Shown here piece by piece: positions 9,633 through 17,312 of a stretch of DNA of 45,017 nucleotides. The number at the start of each line of letters is the position of its first letter. The first letter of the stretch is position 1. The position numbers were made by a program, and so were the translations under genes. The stretch spans positions 3,025,993-3,071,009 of the forward strand of contig CP070638.1 in NCBI GenBank assembly GCA_020354025.1, read 5' to 3'. This DNA is from Fidelibacterota bacterium. Lineage in GTDB: Bacteria; Fidelibacterota; Marinisomatia; SCGC-AAA003-L08; TS1B11. The notes beneath the pieces were generated by a model. That model worked only from the letters and a program-made list of their open reading frames with translations, was not told the origin of the DNA and searched no databases.

Positions 9633-9650
9633 CTCTCAGATCACTGAGAG
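9633..9650 (-). other. perfect hairpin with the pgsA stop codon in its loop
   Basis: Arms CTCTCAG (9633-9639) and CTGAGAG (9644-9650) are perfectly complementary around a 4-base loop. On the minus-strand RNA the loop is UGAU, so the UGA stop of pgsA is wholly inside it. There is no U tract, so it is not a standard terminator. It sits between two genes that are in the same frame and act in consecutive steps of one pathway. Possible roles are slowing of ribosomes, coupling or recoding, all inferred. Confidence 0.5.
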
Positions 9651-10231
9651 TTGGACTTGATCAAAGCCCGGATGGCGGAACGATTCACAAAAAAATAGTC
9701 AAAGCCCGTATACAGCGTAAATAGAACGGTTATCAGCATCAATATTAGGATTAGATACATACCGTCAATCAGGTCAGTGATCAAGTAGACTTGATACGAT
9801 TTAAGACTCAGATAGCATAAAATGACGATCACGCAAGCCACCTGAATCCCCGTCTTGGCCTTGGCAACGCTACTGGTGACCATGGGCATTCCCTGTTTTT
9901 CCAGCAGATAACGTATAGCCGTTATCAGCACGTCCCTCAGGATAATTAGAATCACCATCCATAAAAAGATCAAGTCCATGGTAACAAAACTGACAAACGC
10001 CGACAAGATCAGAATCTTGTCAGCGGCCGGATCCAGCATTTTTCCAAAGCTAGATTCCACCTTCAGCCGCCGCGCCAGGTAGCCATCGATGATATCGGTG
10101 ATCCCGGCAGTGATAAAGATCGTGAGGGCCCAGGGATAGCCATTCGCCCCGCCCCAGAAAAGGATATAGATGAACAGGGGGGTCAGGAGGATGCGAAATA
10201 CGGTCAGGATATTCGGCAGGTAGTAGATCAC
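9641..10231 (-). CDS. pgsA: CDP-diacylglycerol-glycerol-3-phosphate 3-phosphatidyltransferase
   Basis: 196 residues, a polytopic inner-membrane enzyme making phosphatidylglycerophosphate from CDP-diacylglycerol and glycerol-3-phosphate. The CDP-alcohol phosphotransferase signature is exact: D49 G50 x2 A53 R54 x8 G63 x3 D67 x3 D71. Five to six hydrophobic segments are visible. Its ATG overlaps the recR stop by 4 nt, and the frame continues past its TGA straight into pgpA. CdsA, which supplies CDP-diacylglycerol, is also in this window at 38670, so three enzymes of phosphatidylglycerol synthesis are present. Confidence 0.93.
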   Translation of the reverse strand: MIYYLPNILTVFRILLTPLFIYILFWGGANGYPWALTIFITAGITDIIDGYLARRLKVESSFGKMLDPAADKILILSAFVSFVTMDLIFLWMVILIILRDVLITAIRYLLEKQGMPMVTSSVAKAKTGIQVACVIVILCYLSLKSYQVYLITDLIDGMYLILILMLITVLFTLYTGFDYFFVNRSAIRALIKSNSQ

Positions 10232-10821
10232 AGCTCGACCCTGGAAGAATAGGCACTGGCCAGGGTGGCTTCATCGGTGAATTCCAGGTGGGACCCCATT
10301 GGCACTCCCCGGGCGAGTTTGGAGACTTTCAAAGGGAATCGAGCCGCCTGCTGGCCGATGTAGAGGGCGGTAGTGTCCCCCTCGATACTGGGATGAGTGG
10401 CAATGATCAGCTCCCGAACCCCCGGAAGCCGCTTGATAAGGTCCTCAATATGAAGTTCATCCGGAGTTACGCCATCCAAGGGGGAAATCAGGCCTCCCAA
10501 GACGTGATAGAGTCCCCGGTATTCTCCCATTCGTTCGAATATTAGCACATCCAGCACCCGTTCAACCACGCAGATGGTGGTAGCATCACGCTTAGAATCC
10601 CTGCAGAATTCGCACAATTCCCGTTCGGCTATGTAATGACACTGCGGACAATCATGAACCTTCTCCTTCAAGGCCAGGATCGCCCCGGCCAGCTCCTCAA
10701 GTGTTTTTGAAGAACTATCCAGGAGATGAAATCCCAGGCGTTGGGCCGTCTTCTTCCCGATGCCGGGAAACTTGGCCAGCTCCAGGATGACACTCTCCAG
10801 GGAAGGTGGCAGTCCGTCCAA
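10228..10821 (-). CDS. recR: recombination mediator RecR
   Basis: 197 residues, standard length. RecR forms a ring clamp and works with RecO/RecF to load RecA on SSB-coated DNA. The N-terminal helix-hairpin-helix (FPGIGKKTAQRLGFHLL) is followed by a zinc site C58-x2-C61-x8-C70-x2-C73 and a Toprim domain starting at ICVVE near residue 83, ending in a Walker-B-like VPMGSHLEFTDEATL. It follows ebfC with no spacer and overlaps pgsA by 4 nt, giving the conserved dnaX-ebfC-recR order. Confidence 0.96.
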   Translation of the reverse strand: MDGLPPSLESVILELAKFPGIGKKTAQRLGFHLLDSSSKTLEELAGAILALKEKVHDCPQCHYIAERELCEFCRDSKRDATTICVVERVLDVLIFERMGEYRGLYHVLGGLISPLDGVTPDELHIEDLIKRLPGVRELIIATHPSIEGDTTALYIGQQAARFPLKVSKLARGVPMGSHLEFTDEATLASAYSSRVEL

Positions 10822-11151
10822 TTACAGACCCGGCAGGTTGAGGCCACTCATCATTCCGCCAGTTACAGCATTCATTTTCTGCTGAGACTCCTCCCTGGAC
10901 TTTTCCATGGCCTGACGGACGGCAGCTACTACAAGGTCTTCGACCATCTCAACGTCCTCAGTTATCAACTTAGGATCGATCTTGACATTGATCAGTTCCT
11001 GCTGGCCGTTAACAACGGCGGTGACCATACCACCGCCAGCCTGGCCTTCAATCCTGAGGGCGGCTAACTCGTCCTGTATTTCTTCGATCTTCTCTTGGAC
11101 ACGTTTGGCCTGCTGTAGCAGGCCAGTCATCAAATTACCTTTTGGAAACAT
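10822..11151 (-). CDS. ebfC: YbaB/EbfC family nucleoid-associated protein
   Basis: 109 residues. This small dimeric DNA-binding protein is typically found between dnaX and recR. Features are the N-terminal helix LLQQAKRVQEKIEEIQDEL, the central strand block GMVTAVVNGQQELINVKIDP, and a Met/Gly-rich tail (MNAVTGGMMSGLNLPGL). The MFPKGN start suits the family. It lies 8 bp after dnaX and abuts recR. Confidence 0.94.
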   Translation of the reverse strand: MFPKGNLMTGLLQQAKRVQEKIEEIQDELAALRIEGQAGGGMVTAVVNGQQELINVKIDPKLITEDVEMVEDLVVAAVRQAMEKSREESQQKMNAVTGGMMSGLNLPGL

Positions 11152-11159
11152 GGCTATTG

Positions 11160-12860
11160 TCAGTATTCCTCTCCTTTGAAAGTTTCCGTCAATTCTTCAA
11201 TTAAAGCGCTTCCTTTGGAAGGCGCATCCTTTGAATGCGGTTCGTGGGCTTGGGTTTCGGGAATTGTAGGCAGAATCCTCAGTTTCCATCCCATCAGGTT
11301 CTGTATTGCGTTCTCCACCAGATCCCGCTTATCCATGAGAATTTTCAGGTGAATGGACTGGCTGGCCGGGAGGTGGATCGTGAGGTTTTTACCGTCCAGA
11401 TCGGCTGCCTCGGATCCGCTGAGTGTGGTTGCCGCTCCCTGACTCTGCTTCGCCACATCACTGATGATATCTTCCCATCGCTCTCGCAGCTGCTCCATAG
11501 CATCTGACGGAATCAGATGCTGTGGCTTGTCTCCTATAGATGAATCACTGCTATCAGGAATACTGCCCTCATCCTGTACTTCCGGTCTATTCCGGGTGAA
11601 AGTCCGCCGAACCGGCGAGGCAGAACTCGTCTCCTGACGAGTCCCCACTTTGGGAAGATGCTCTGCCCGTGGCGCTGGCGGTCGGCTCTCGGAATCCAGG
11701 CCCCGGTCCGCTTCCGATCCAGAACCTGAGTGTGGCGTATTCCCCACTGCCGTTGCCAGCCCTTGTAGTACTTCCTTGATGGAAACAACCCGATCCAGCT
11801 CGGCCATCTTGAGCAGCTGGTGCTCCATAAGGAGGCGGGGTTGTTGAGCGTAGCGCAGCTGACCTTCCGTTGCGAGCCCAATGTTTAATAGATTGACGAG
11901 GTCCCCCGTTGTCAATCCTTCAGGTATATCCACTAACGCTCCTCTGGAAGTAAGGCTGGGATCACTGGTTTCCAGGGTCAGGATGCCGTCTCGCAGGAAT
12001 TGATTGAAGCCCTGGCACACCTCTTTAATTTCATATCCTCCATCGAAAATGGCCTCCACTTTGGCAAGTACCTGCTTATGATCGTGTCTGCTGATACTGT
12101 CCAGAAGCTGGGCATAGAAGGTATCCTCAACCAGCCCTAATACCGCGAGAACCGAAGCCTCATCTACTTTATCGGAATGATAGGCGATGATCTGGTCCAG
12201 CAGGCTCAGACCGTCCCGGATACTCCCATCGGCTTTGCGGGCCAGAATGGTGAGTGCACCCTTTTCGTAGGAAATCTGCTCCTCATCAAGGATTCTGGCC
12301 AGTAGTGCAGCGATTTCGGTCGTGGGTATACGCTTGAAATCAAACCGTTGAGTCCGACTGAGAATAGTCTGGGGGACCTTTTGAGGATCAGTGGTTGCCA
12401 GGATAAAAACAATACTGCTGGGAGGTTCCTCAAGGGTCTTTAGCAGGGCGTTAAAGGCCTGGAGGGTGAGCATGTGTACTTCGTCAATAATATAGATCCG
12501 GTATTTGCCGGAAGTGGGCGGATATTTTACCGCTTCCCGCAGCTCCCGTATCTCATCTATCCCCCGGTTGGAAGCCCCATCAATCTCCAGAACGTCCAGG
12601 TTATTGCCCCGGGTGATTTCCATACAGATCGGGCAGTCATTGCAGGGATTAATCCCATCGGAATTAGGACAGTTAAGAGTCTTGGATAGAATACGAGCCG
12701 TCGTGGTCTTTCCCACTCCGCGGGGACCGGTCAGCATATAGGCATGGGCCACCCTGCCGCGCTTGAGGGCGTTCTGTAGGGTCTGGACAACATGGGACTG
12801 ACCGATCAGCTCCTCGAATACCTGAGGACGCCATTTGCGGGACAGGACCTGGTAGCTCAT
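11160..12860 (-). CDS. dnaX: DNA polymerase III subunit gamma/tau
   Basis: 566 residues. This AAA+ clamp-loader subunit has Walker A GPRGVGKTT at about residues 45-53, zinc ligands C64, C73, C76 and C79, Walker B IYIIDEVHML near 122, and sensor 1 FILATTDPQKVP. After domain III (about residue 365) comes a low-complexity linker (GSGSEADRGLDSESRPP) and a tau-type C-terminal domain. I saw no poly-A slippery site, so a separate gamma form by frameshifting is not indicated. It is the first protein gene of the dnaX-to-recX run. The upstream 143 bp hold only a tRNA-like segment and then tRNA-Ala. Confidence 0.96.
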   Translation of the reverse strand: MSYQVLSRKWRPQVFEELIGQSHVVQTLQNALKRGRVAHAYMLTGPRGVGKTTTARILSKTLNCPNSDGINPCNDCPICMEITRGNNLDVLEIDGASNRGIDEIRELREAVKYPPTSGKYRIYIIDEVHMLTLQAFNALLKTLEEPPSSIVFILATTDPQKVPQTILSRTQRFDFKRIPTTEIAALLARILDEEQISYEKGALTILARKADGSIRDGLSLLDQIIAYHSDKVDEASVLAVLGLVEDTFYAQLLDSISRHDHKQVLAKVEAIFDGGYEIKEVCQGFNQFLRDGILTLETSDPSLTSRGALVDIPEGLTTGDLVNLLNIGLATEGQLRYAQQPRLLMEHQLLKMAELDRVVSIKEVLQGLATAVGNTPHSGSGSEADRGLDSESRPPAPRAEHLPKVGTRQETSSASPVRRTFTRNRPEVQDEGSIPDSSDSSIGDKPQHLIPSDAMEQLRERWEDIISDVAKQSQGAATTLSGSEAADLDGKNLTIHLPASQSIHLKILMDKRDLVENAIQNLMGWKLRILPTIPETQAHEPHSKDAPSKGSALIEELTETFKGEEY

Positions 12861-12865
12861 GAGAT

Positions 12866-12945
12866 AATGCGATGCCGGGGGAATCGAATGAACCGCCGGT
12901 TGCCGGGCAGAGTACTAGTCACTGGGCTATCAACCCATCTAGGGA
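12866..12945 (-). other. possible decayed tRNA segment
   Basis: Read on the minus strand, the stretch looks like a tRNA in outline: a D-arm-like GATAGCCCAGTGACTAG, then an anticodon-arm-like part, then a T-arm-like GGTTCATTCGATTCC that resembles the consensus GGTTCGATTCC with a 4-base insertion. The acceptor strands do not pair and no clean anticodon stem forms. It sits 59 bp downstream of an intact tRNA-Ala. It may be a dead tRNA copy or a chance resemblance. Confidence 0.2.
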
Positions 12946-13003
12946 TATATTGAAACGGCAGACCCTGCATCATGTAAAAGGGATTTGATGCGACAGGCAG
13001 CCG

Positions 13004-13076
13004 TGGAGTTGAAGGGATTCGAACCCTCGACCTCAGCGTTGCGAACGCTGCGCTCTCCCAGCTGAGCTACAACCCC
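13004..13076 (-). tRNA. tRNA-Ala (anticodon CGC)
   Basis: A full cloverleaf is visible on the minus strand. The acceptor stem GGGGTTG pairs with CAACTCC (one G-U), D-arm GCTC/GAGC, anticodon stem CAGCG/CGCTG with loop TTCGCAA (anticodon CGC, codon GCG), variable AGGTC, and T-arm GAGGG-TTCGAAT-CCCTT. The discriminator is A. The 3' CCA is not encoded. It lies upstream of dnaX on the same strand. Confidence 0.97.
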
Positions 13077-13175
13077 AGTTCGAAAATCAAACCGCCGGAA
13101 TTTAGAAGGGAGTACCAGGCATTGCAAGTTGGTTTGCCTGTCACAGGGAGCATCGATCCCGGTTAAAACCATCTT

Positions 13176-13625
13176 CTATTTCTTCCCTCCCTTAGCTTTT
13201 GACTTCGAGGTATTCTCTTTTTCCATAAGTTCCAACCGCTTCTCAAACTCGCTCATCTCCACATTGTTCTCAGTCTTCTCATCATGTCCCCCTTCATCGC
13301 CTTCATCATCGGTAAGCAGGGATTTCATGCGCTCATGGTCTTCCCGTGATCGGATGACCATCTCGCTGAAAAGAGTATTTACCTCCTCCGTGAATTCCTT
13401 AACGGTAGTTTCCAGCCGATTCATTATTTCATCAAATGCCGGTATCCCATACTTTTCCAGTATAGGTGCGGTCAGCTCTTCCAGCTTTTGACGAATAACC
13501 TCCTGATTATTTTGTGGCTGCAGCTTTTCTTCCGCCTTACTTGCGGATTTACTTGAACGTCCTTTAGCTCGAGAACTCGTGGATTTGGCTTTCGTCCCAC
13601 TGCGTCCGCCGGCTCGGTTAGCCAT
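13176..13625 (-). CDS. basic/acidic coiled-coil protein of unknown function
   Basis: About 149 residues starting MANRAGGRSG. I do not recognise the family. The N-terminal 40 residues are rich in Lys, Ser, Arg and Ala (KAKSTSSRAKGRSSKSASK). A helical middle (residues 45-110) contains EVIRQKLEELTAPILEKYG and TTVKEFTEEVNTLFSEM, probably coiled-coil. An acidic stretch (DDEGDEGGHDEKTE) and a short basic tail (KSKAKGGKK) follow. I chose the ATG at 13625 over 13682 because GGAGGGAG lies just upstream and it overlaps the preceding stop by 8 nt (ATGGCTAA), a typical coupling. It is co-transcribed with the AtpZ-like gene. A histone-like or nucleoid role is possible from the composition alone. Confidence 0.6.
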   Translation of the reverse strand: MANRAGGRSGTKAKSTSSRAKGRSSKSASKAEEKLQPQNNQEVIRQKLEELTAPILEKYGIPAFDEIMNRLETTVKEFTEEVNTLFSEMVIRSREDHERMKSLLTDDEGDEGGHDEKTENNVEMSEFEKRLELMEKENTSKSKAKGGKK

Positions 13626-13833
13626 CTGCTCCCTCCGAATTTTCCCGGTTCTTCTTAGCGTGTAACGTGCCATATGCGGCAACGGCGCTTCCTATTCCCA
13701 TGAGTGGAACCGCCAGATAAGCCCAGGCATAATTGTCGGTGCGGTTATGCAGGTATACGCCCAATACCAGACCGACAGAGAATCCCAGCATTGTCATGCC
13801 GAACATTATAGCAGAAAAGGTGCGAAACTTCAT
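13618..13833 (-). CDS. small two-helix membrane protein, AtpZ/AtpI-like
   Basis: 71 residues with two membrane segments (FSAIMFGMTMLGFSVGLVLGVYL and WAYLAVPLMGIGSAVAAYG) and a short charged tail. Layout and glycine spacing resemble AtpZ/AtpI, the small membrane proteins thought to help F-type ATP synthase assembly or Mg2+ supply. No ATP synthase genes are nearby, so the assignment rests on general resemblance only. Its stop overlaps the next gene by 8 nt; it begins 2 bp after the stop of the 13836 gene. Confidence 0.55.
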   Translation of the reverse strand: MKFRTFSAIMFGMTMLGFSVGLVLGVYLHNRTDNYAWAYLAVPLMGIGSAVAAYGTLHAKKNRENSEGADG

Positions 13834-13835
13834 TT

Positions 13836-14651
13836 TCAGTTAAACGTGATAAAGGTGTACGTACTGATTTTCTCTCTAGCCTCCCGGGGAATTTTCACCA
13901 CGTGCACGGGTGCCCGATAGATCCGGAAGATATTAACCACAAAAGGCGAACCACACAATCCGAGCCACCCACCTATGAAACGGTGATGCCACCGGGTATC
14001 GAAATCGTTTATGCCAAACAAGCGGTTCCAGCCATCAGCCAACAACATCCCAAGCAAGGCCGAGGCGGCATAGATTCGGGAATCCTTCTTCAGGTCGGGT
14101 ACCGGTCGTTCCCGGTACCAGATACGTGCCAGACCTTCGAGAGGCACCTCGTTCACCTTCCTCCGCCTGCCCTTCAGGGTGAAGTGATGCCCCTTAAAGC
14201 CCTGGTAGATGCCACGAGCTAGCTTTCCCGATCCATACAACAGGGTCATCCTGACTTCCAAGGGCAATTCACCGATATCGGCAACGGTTTCCTCAAACGC
14301 GCGCTGTCCGCTCAGCTCTGCCCAGACCCGGGGGTCCATTGGCCCCATAAGATCGATTGCCAGTCCCAGGTCGTAGAACTCCCGCGGGGAATACTTACGG
14401 GTGAGCCACCCTTTTTTCGTCTGAATCCTCGCCTGGATTCCACCCGTTGTTTCCTGGAACTGGGCGGAGCGGAAATCCTTCAAGTTGCCAAATATCCGGT
14501 AGTATTCCTCTTCGGGGATATCAATTGTGGCACCCACGAGCTTGCTGACCACTTGTATCTCCCCCGTGGTAGGCAGCTGCTCCTGTCCCGCCAAGGAACC
14601 GGCCAGCGTAAGAATACTAGCTGCTGTCAATAAGCTTGAGGATTTCTGCAT
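13836..14651 (-). CDS. exported or membrane-associated protein of unknown function
   Basis: About 271 residues from the ATG at 14651, which opens a plausible signal peptide (MQKSSSLLTAASILTLAGSLA, cleavage near GQEQ). A farther start at 14729 would put 26 extra residues ahead of the signal and overlap more of the selenoprotein gene. The mature part has no motif I recognise. It contains a hydrophobic stretch (IYAASALLGMLLADGWNRLFG) and a second one (FIGGWLGLCGSPFVVNIFRIY) close to the C-terminus. The start lies inside the last 35 nt of the selenoprotein gene, in a different frame, so the two are probably coupled. AGAGG lies immediately before the ATG, closer than usual. Confidence 0.6.
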   Translation of the reverse strand: MQKSSSLLTAASILTLAGSLAGQEQLPTTGEIQVVSKLVGATIDIPEEEYYRIFGNLKDFRSAQFQETTGGIQARIQTKKGWLTRKYSPREFYDLGLAIDLMGPMDPRVWAELSGQRAFEETVADIGELPLEVRMTLLYGSGKLARGIYQGFKGHHFTLKGRRRKVNEVPLEGLARIWYRERPVPDLKKDSRIYAASALLGMLLADGWNRLFGINDFDTRWHHRFIGGWLGLCGSPFVVNIFRIYRAPVHVVKIPREAREKISTYTFITFN

Positions 14652-14847
14652 CCTCTGGAAAACGTCCCAAGGATTTCTTGGAAAAACGCAGCCGACCGTC
14701 AATAGAGATCTCAAAGACGCCGTCACCACTGGGAATCAGGGTGAAGGCTGATATCCGATCAGCATGCCGCTCAAGGATTTTCTGCGCCAGACCGGCGGCC
14801 CTGGGAAGGTAGTTTCACTGGGCGCAGTATTCCAGACCGATCTTCAT
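14617..14847 (-). CDS. SelW/Rdx-type selenoprotein with in-frame UGA (CxxU)
   Basis: The frame starts at ATG 14847, with AAGGAGGA 4 nt upstream, and ends at TAG 14617-14619: 76 residues with one in-frame TGA at 14815-14817. Read through, the N-terminus is MKIGLEYCAQ-U-NYLPRAA, the thioredoxin-like Rdx motif CxxC with the second Cys replaced by selenocysteine. The rest (SAFTLIPSGDGVFEISIDG, RLRFSKKSLGRFPE) matches the SelT/SelW/SelH family over its full normal length (70-100 residues). Coding similarity continuing on both sides of the UGA argues against a pseudogene. The expected role is thiol/selenol redox chemistry in the cytoplasm. It lies 43 bp after the FecR-barrel gene. No selA, selB, selC or selD is in the window, so the organism must carry them elsewhere. 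Confidence 0.85.
14787..14804 (-). promoter_or_regulatory. candidate bacterial SECIS hairpin
   Basis: Beginning 11 nt after the UGA, the RNA has CCAG and CUGG arms around a 10-nt loop GGCCGCCGGU ending in GU, 23-24 nt past the UGA. Bacterial SECIS elements are short stem-loops in this distance range with a GU in the apical loop that bind SelB. The stem is only 4-5 bp by eye, so the exact fold is uncertain. Confidence 0.35.
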
Positions 14848-14890
14848 TACTCCTCCTTCATTATGTCATTCTGTACCACAGCCGGACCTG

Positions 14891-17218
14891 CTAGAAGTTG
14901 AAAGCGGTTTCAATGGTCATGAGACGTACAATCTCTTCCTTGCCTTCAATCATCCCGTTGCCGTCGAGGTCCCGGTAGGACTCCTGGAAGTTGTACACTA
15001 GACTGACGCCCGCACCCAGTTCATAGCCAAGGCGATAGCCCCAGGTAGTGTTGGAGCTGGGATTCGCGAAATCGAACGGCTCGGGATCGTTAGTCCGGAT
15101 GTAGAAAGCTGTAGCCTCCGAAATCTTCGGGATCATGTCCGTGTTGACCGACAGGTTGGCGATAAAGCTGTTACTCTCATCAGCCGAGGTATCTGCGGGC
15201 ATTAGCTGCTGATATCCGGCGGTGAAGGTAGCCAGGTTGAACAGGTTGGCTGAAGCACTGGCGAAGTACCCGGACAAAGCGCTGGGATTCTTTATCATGA
15301 CCTGATCCTTTGTCACCACCGAGTCAGGCGCTTGGGTTGCACCCGATGAAATAAACTGCGCCCTTTCAAAGTCATAGGTGGTGTTGAAGAATCCCGGCTG
15401 GAAGAAGGGCGAGCTGCTGCGATATTCAATGCTCAGGTTAAGGAACTTCATTATCTGTGCCCGTAATCCGGGTCCTACTATCCCAGAACCTGAAGAGGCG
15501 CTGTCAGTTCCTGAAACGGAATACAGCTGCCCGCCGTAATTCAACATGCCAACCTCGGCGTAGGCTACCATGCTCAGGGCATTGGAACTGAAGATGGGGT
15601 AGCTTAGATCGGCACTGATGCCGAAAGTTGAGCGGGAGGATGTCTTCTTGTTGAAGGGCTCGGGATCTCTCCGGATATCATCATCAAGATACAGCGTATC
15701 GGGCAGAGTATAGGCCGGGAAGCGTGGGTCGTTGGGATAAACGATATCAGTTATTCCGTCCCCATCAATGTCTATTTCGTCTTCACGATCATCGGGACGG
15801 CCATCCCCATCAGAGTCGATTGCCCACATGACACTGTCAGGAAATGCGTCAAGGAGATCAGGTACACCATCGTCGTCCTTATCCTTCAGGCCGCCGTACT
15901 GGTTCAGGTCGCCCACTACGTTAATCCCCAGGGTGAGAGGGAAGTTCTTGGATACCCGGTAAGTGCCCCGCAGGCCAACCAGACCGCCTAATTCCTTTAC
16001 ATCGGCGGTGAAGCCCTTCAGCCCGAAATTCTCGCCAACGCGGCCGCCCAGCTCGAAGCCTACCCGGCGCACCTGGGGGAACTCGGTCATATTGGAGTAA
16101 TTATTCATAAGGACCCCGAAGCCGTACTGCACCTGGGGCATGGACCCGATCTTGAAAAAGAAGGGGTCCTGGTCTGTACCGTAGCGCAGGTAGAGGATCT
16201 TGTCAAGGTAGTCAGAAGCCTCGTCCCACTCGTCCTTGCGGAAGTTCCCCTCGGCATCCATGTAACCTACCAGATCTAGTCCGATACCGATCTTCCCGAA
16301 GGAAAACTCCGGACGGAGGGCTATCTGGTAGTAGACAGTGCCATCGAGAGTAACCGAGCCCAGCCCCAGACCGAGACCCGGCCCGGCCTTCTTGGGAGCC
16401 GCCGCCTCTTCTTCGGGCGCCTCGGCAGCCGCTACCGGCTCTGCGACAGGCGCCTCCTCCTCAACGAAAAGCTCTTCGAGCTGCGCCGCCTCGACTTCAG
16501 GAACCTCTGCTGCACCTACCTCTTCCGGGACTCCTTCTTCAATTTCCCCTTCCGGCTCCCCCGGCTCGGGCTCTGGCCGTGGTACCTCCTCATCAGGATC
16601 GGTAGGCAGCTCGTCAGGACTGACAGGAACAGGGGGTGTCACTGCGCCGGTCGCCGTAGAGATGATCATGGTACCGGGGGTCAGGTTCTGGGCAATGCCG
16701 CTGATCTTGTTGAGAATTTCTACCGCACCTTCCATACCATAAGCCCGGTCAACACCTGCATCGAAGTCGTGAATCAGCCAGAAATCAGTGCCTTTCACCG
16801 ACGCCACGGACACCGGTGTTTCCACCCGGAAAGACTTGATGGGCTGGGGCATGGTGGAGCGAATAGTGCCGTATTGCAGGTCCAGGGTGCGGGTGTTCGC
16901 GCTTTCGATAAATTGGAATTGGCTGCCGGCCTTGATCTTGAGTAGCGTCTTATCATCTAAGAACATAAACGATGCAAAACCATCTCCCCCGGCACGAATG
17001 GCATCACCATTGAAGGTATTCATGGCCGGCCGCAAGCTGGTGGCAAAGTCAGCCTCCGCCTGCCGCTTCAACAGCACCTCACCTCTGGATTTTAACGCCC
17101 GTGCCAGAGGATCTTGCTGCGCAGATAAAGGCAGAGCTGCAATCAGGATCGTAATAATAATAAAGCACCCAGATAGCAGAGTACCGGAAAACGACAAACG
17201 TGAATCAGCAGGTCTCAT
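14891..17218 (-). CDS. FecR-domain outer-membrane beta-barrel protein with calcium-type repeats
   Basis: 775 residues. A signal peptide is present (ILIAALPLSAQQ, cleavage near residue 35). Residues 45-190 resemble a FecR/DUF-type ligand domain (GDAIRAGGDGFASFMFLDDKTLLKI, VETPVSVASVKGTDFWL). About 195-275 is a Pro/Glu linker (PRPEPEPGEPEGE, APEEEAAAPKK). The rest looks like alternating beta strands of a barrel ending in an aromatic residue (TIETAFNF). Inside the barrel are thrombospondin type 3-like Asp repeats (DKDDDGVPDLLDAFPDS, DSDGDGRPDD, DIDGDGITD), likely an extracellular Ca2+-binding loop. The start has AAGGGGTG upstream. The role is unknown: FecR domains sense or bind at the periplasmic side, and the linker may span the periplasm or peptidoglycan. 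Confidence 0.75.
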   Translation of the reverse strand: MRPADSRLSFSGTLLSGCFIIITILIAALPLSAQQDPLARALKSRGEVLLKRQAEADFATSLRPAMNTFNGDAIRAGGDGFASFMFLDDKTLLKIKAGSQFQFIESANTRTLDLQYGTIRSTMPQPIKSFRVETPVSVASVKGTDFWLIHDFDAGVDRAYGMEGAVEILNKISGIAQNLTPGTMIISTATGAVTPPVPVSPDELPTDPDEEVPRPEPEPGEPEGEIEEGVPEEVGAAEVPEVEAAQLEELFVEEEAPVAEPVAAAEAPEEEAAAPKKAGPGLGLGLGSVTLDGTVYYQIALRPEFSFGKIGIGLDLVGYMDAEGNFRKDEWDEASDYLDKILYLRYGTDQDPFFFKIGSMPQVQYGFGVLMNNYSNMTEFPQVRRVGFELGGRVGENFGLKGFTADVKELGGLVGLRGTYRVSKNFPLTLGINVVGDLNQYGGLKDKDDDGVPDLLDAFPDSVMWAIDSDGDGRPDDREDEIDIDGDGITDIVYPNDPRFPAYTLPDTLYLDDDIRRDPEPFNKKTSSRSTFGISADLSYPIFSSNALSMVAYAEVGMLNYGGQLYSVSGTDSASSGSGIVGPGLRAQIMKFLNLSIEYRSSSPFFQPGFFNTTYDFERAQFISSGATQAPDSVVTKDQVMIKNPSALSGYFASASANLFNLATFTAGYQQLMPADTSADESNSFIANLSVNTDMIPKISEATAFYIRTNDPEPFDFANPSSNTTWGYRLGYELGAGVSLVYNFQESYRDLDGNGMIEGKEEIVRLMTIETAFNF

Positions 17219-17312
17219 AGTACACCCCTTGAGATATTCCCACGAACTGTTGATAATCCAACCTCTGAATATAGCCTTTATCGGCCCAACTTGGAACGGT
17301 GAATTCAGTCTA

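Noticed and set aside
9641-9643. pgsA stop UGA as selenocysteine
   Set aside because: No redox motif around it and PgsA ends normally; the in-frame continuation is a separate enzyme (PgpA).
12861-13003. SRP (4.5S) RNA near dnaX
   Set aside because: I looked for the GGAAGGAAGCAGC-type core, as this RNA can sit upstream of dnaX, and it is absent on both strands.
16338-16742. Ser/Gly/Thr-rich plus-strand frame
   Set aside because: It is the complement of the Pro/Glu linker of the FecR protein; low-complexity composition explains its openness.
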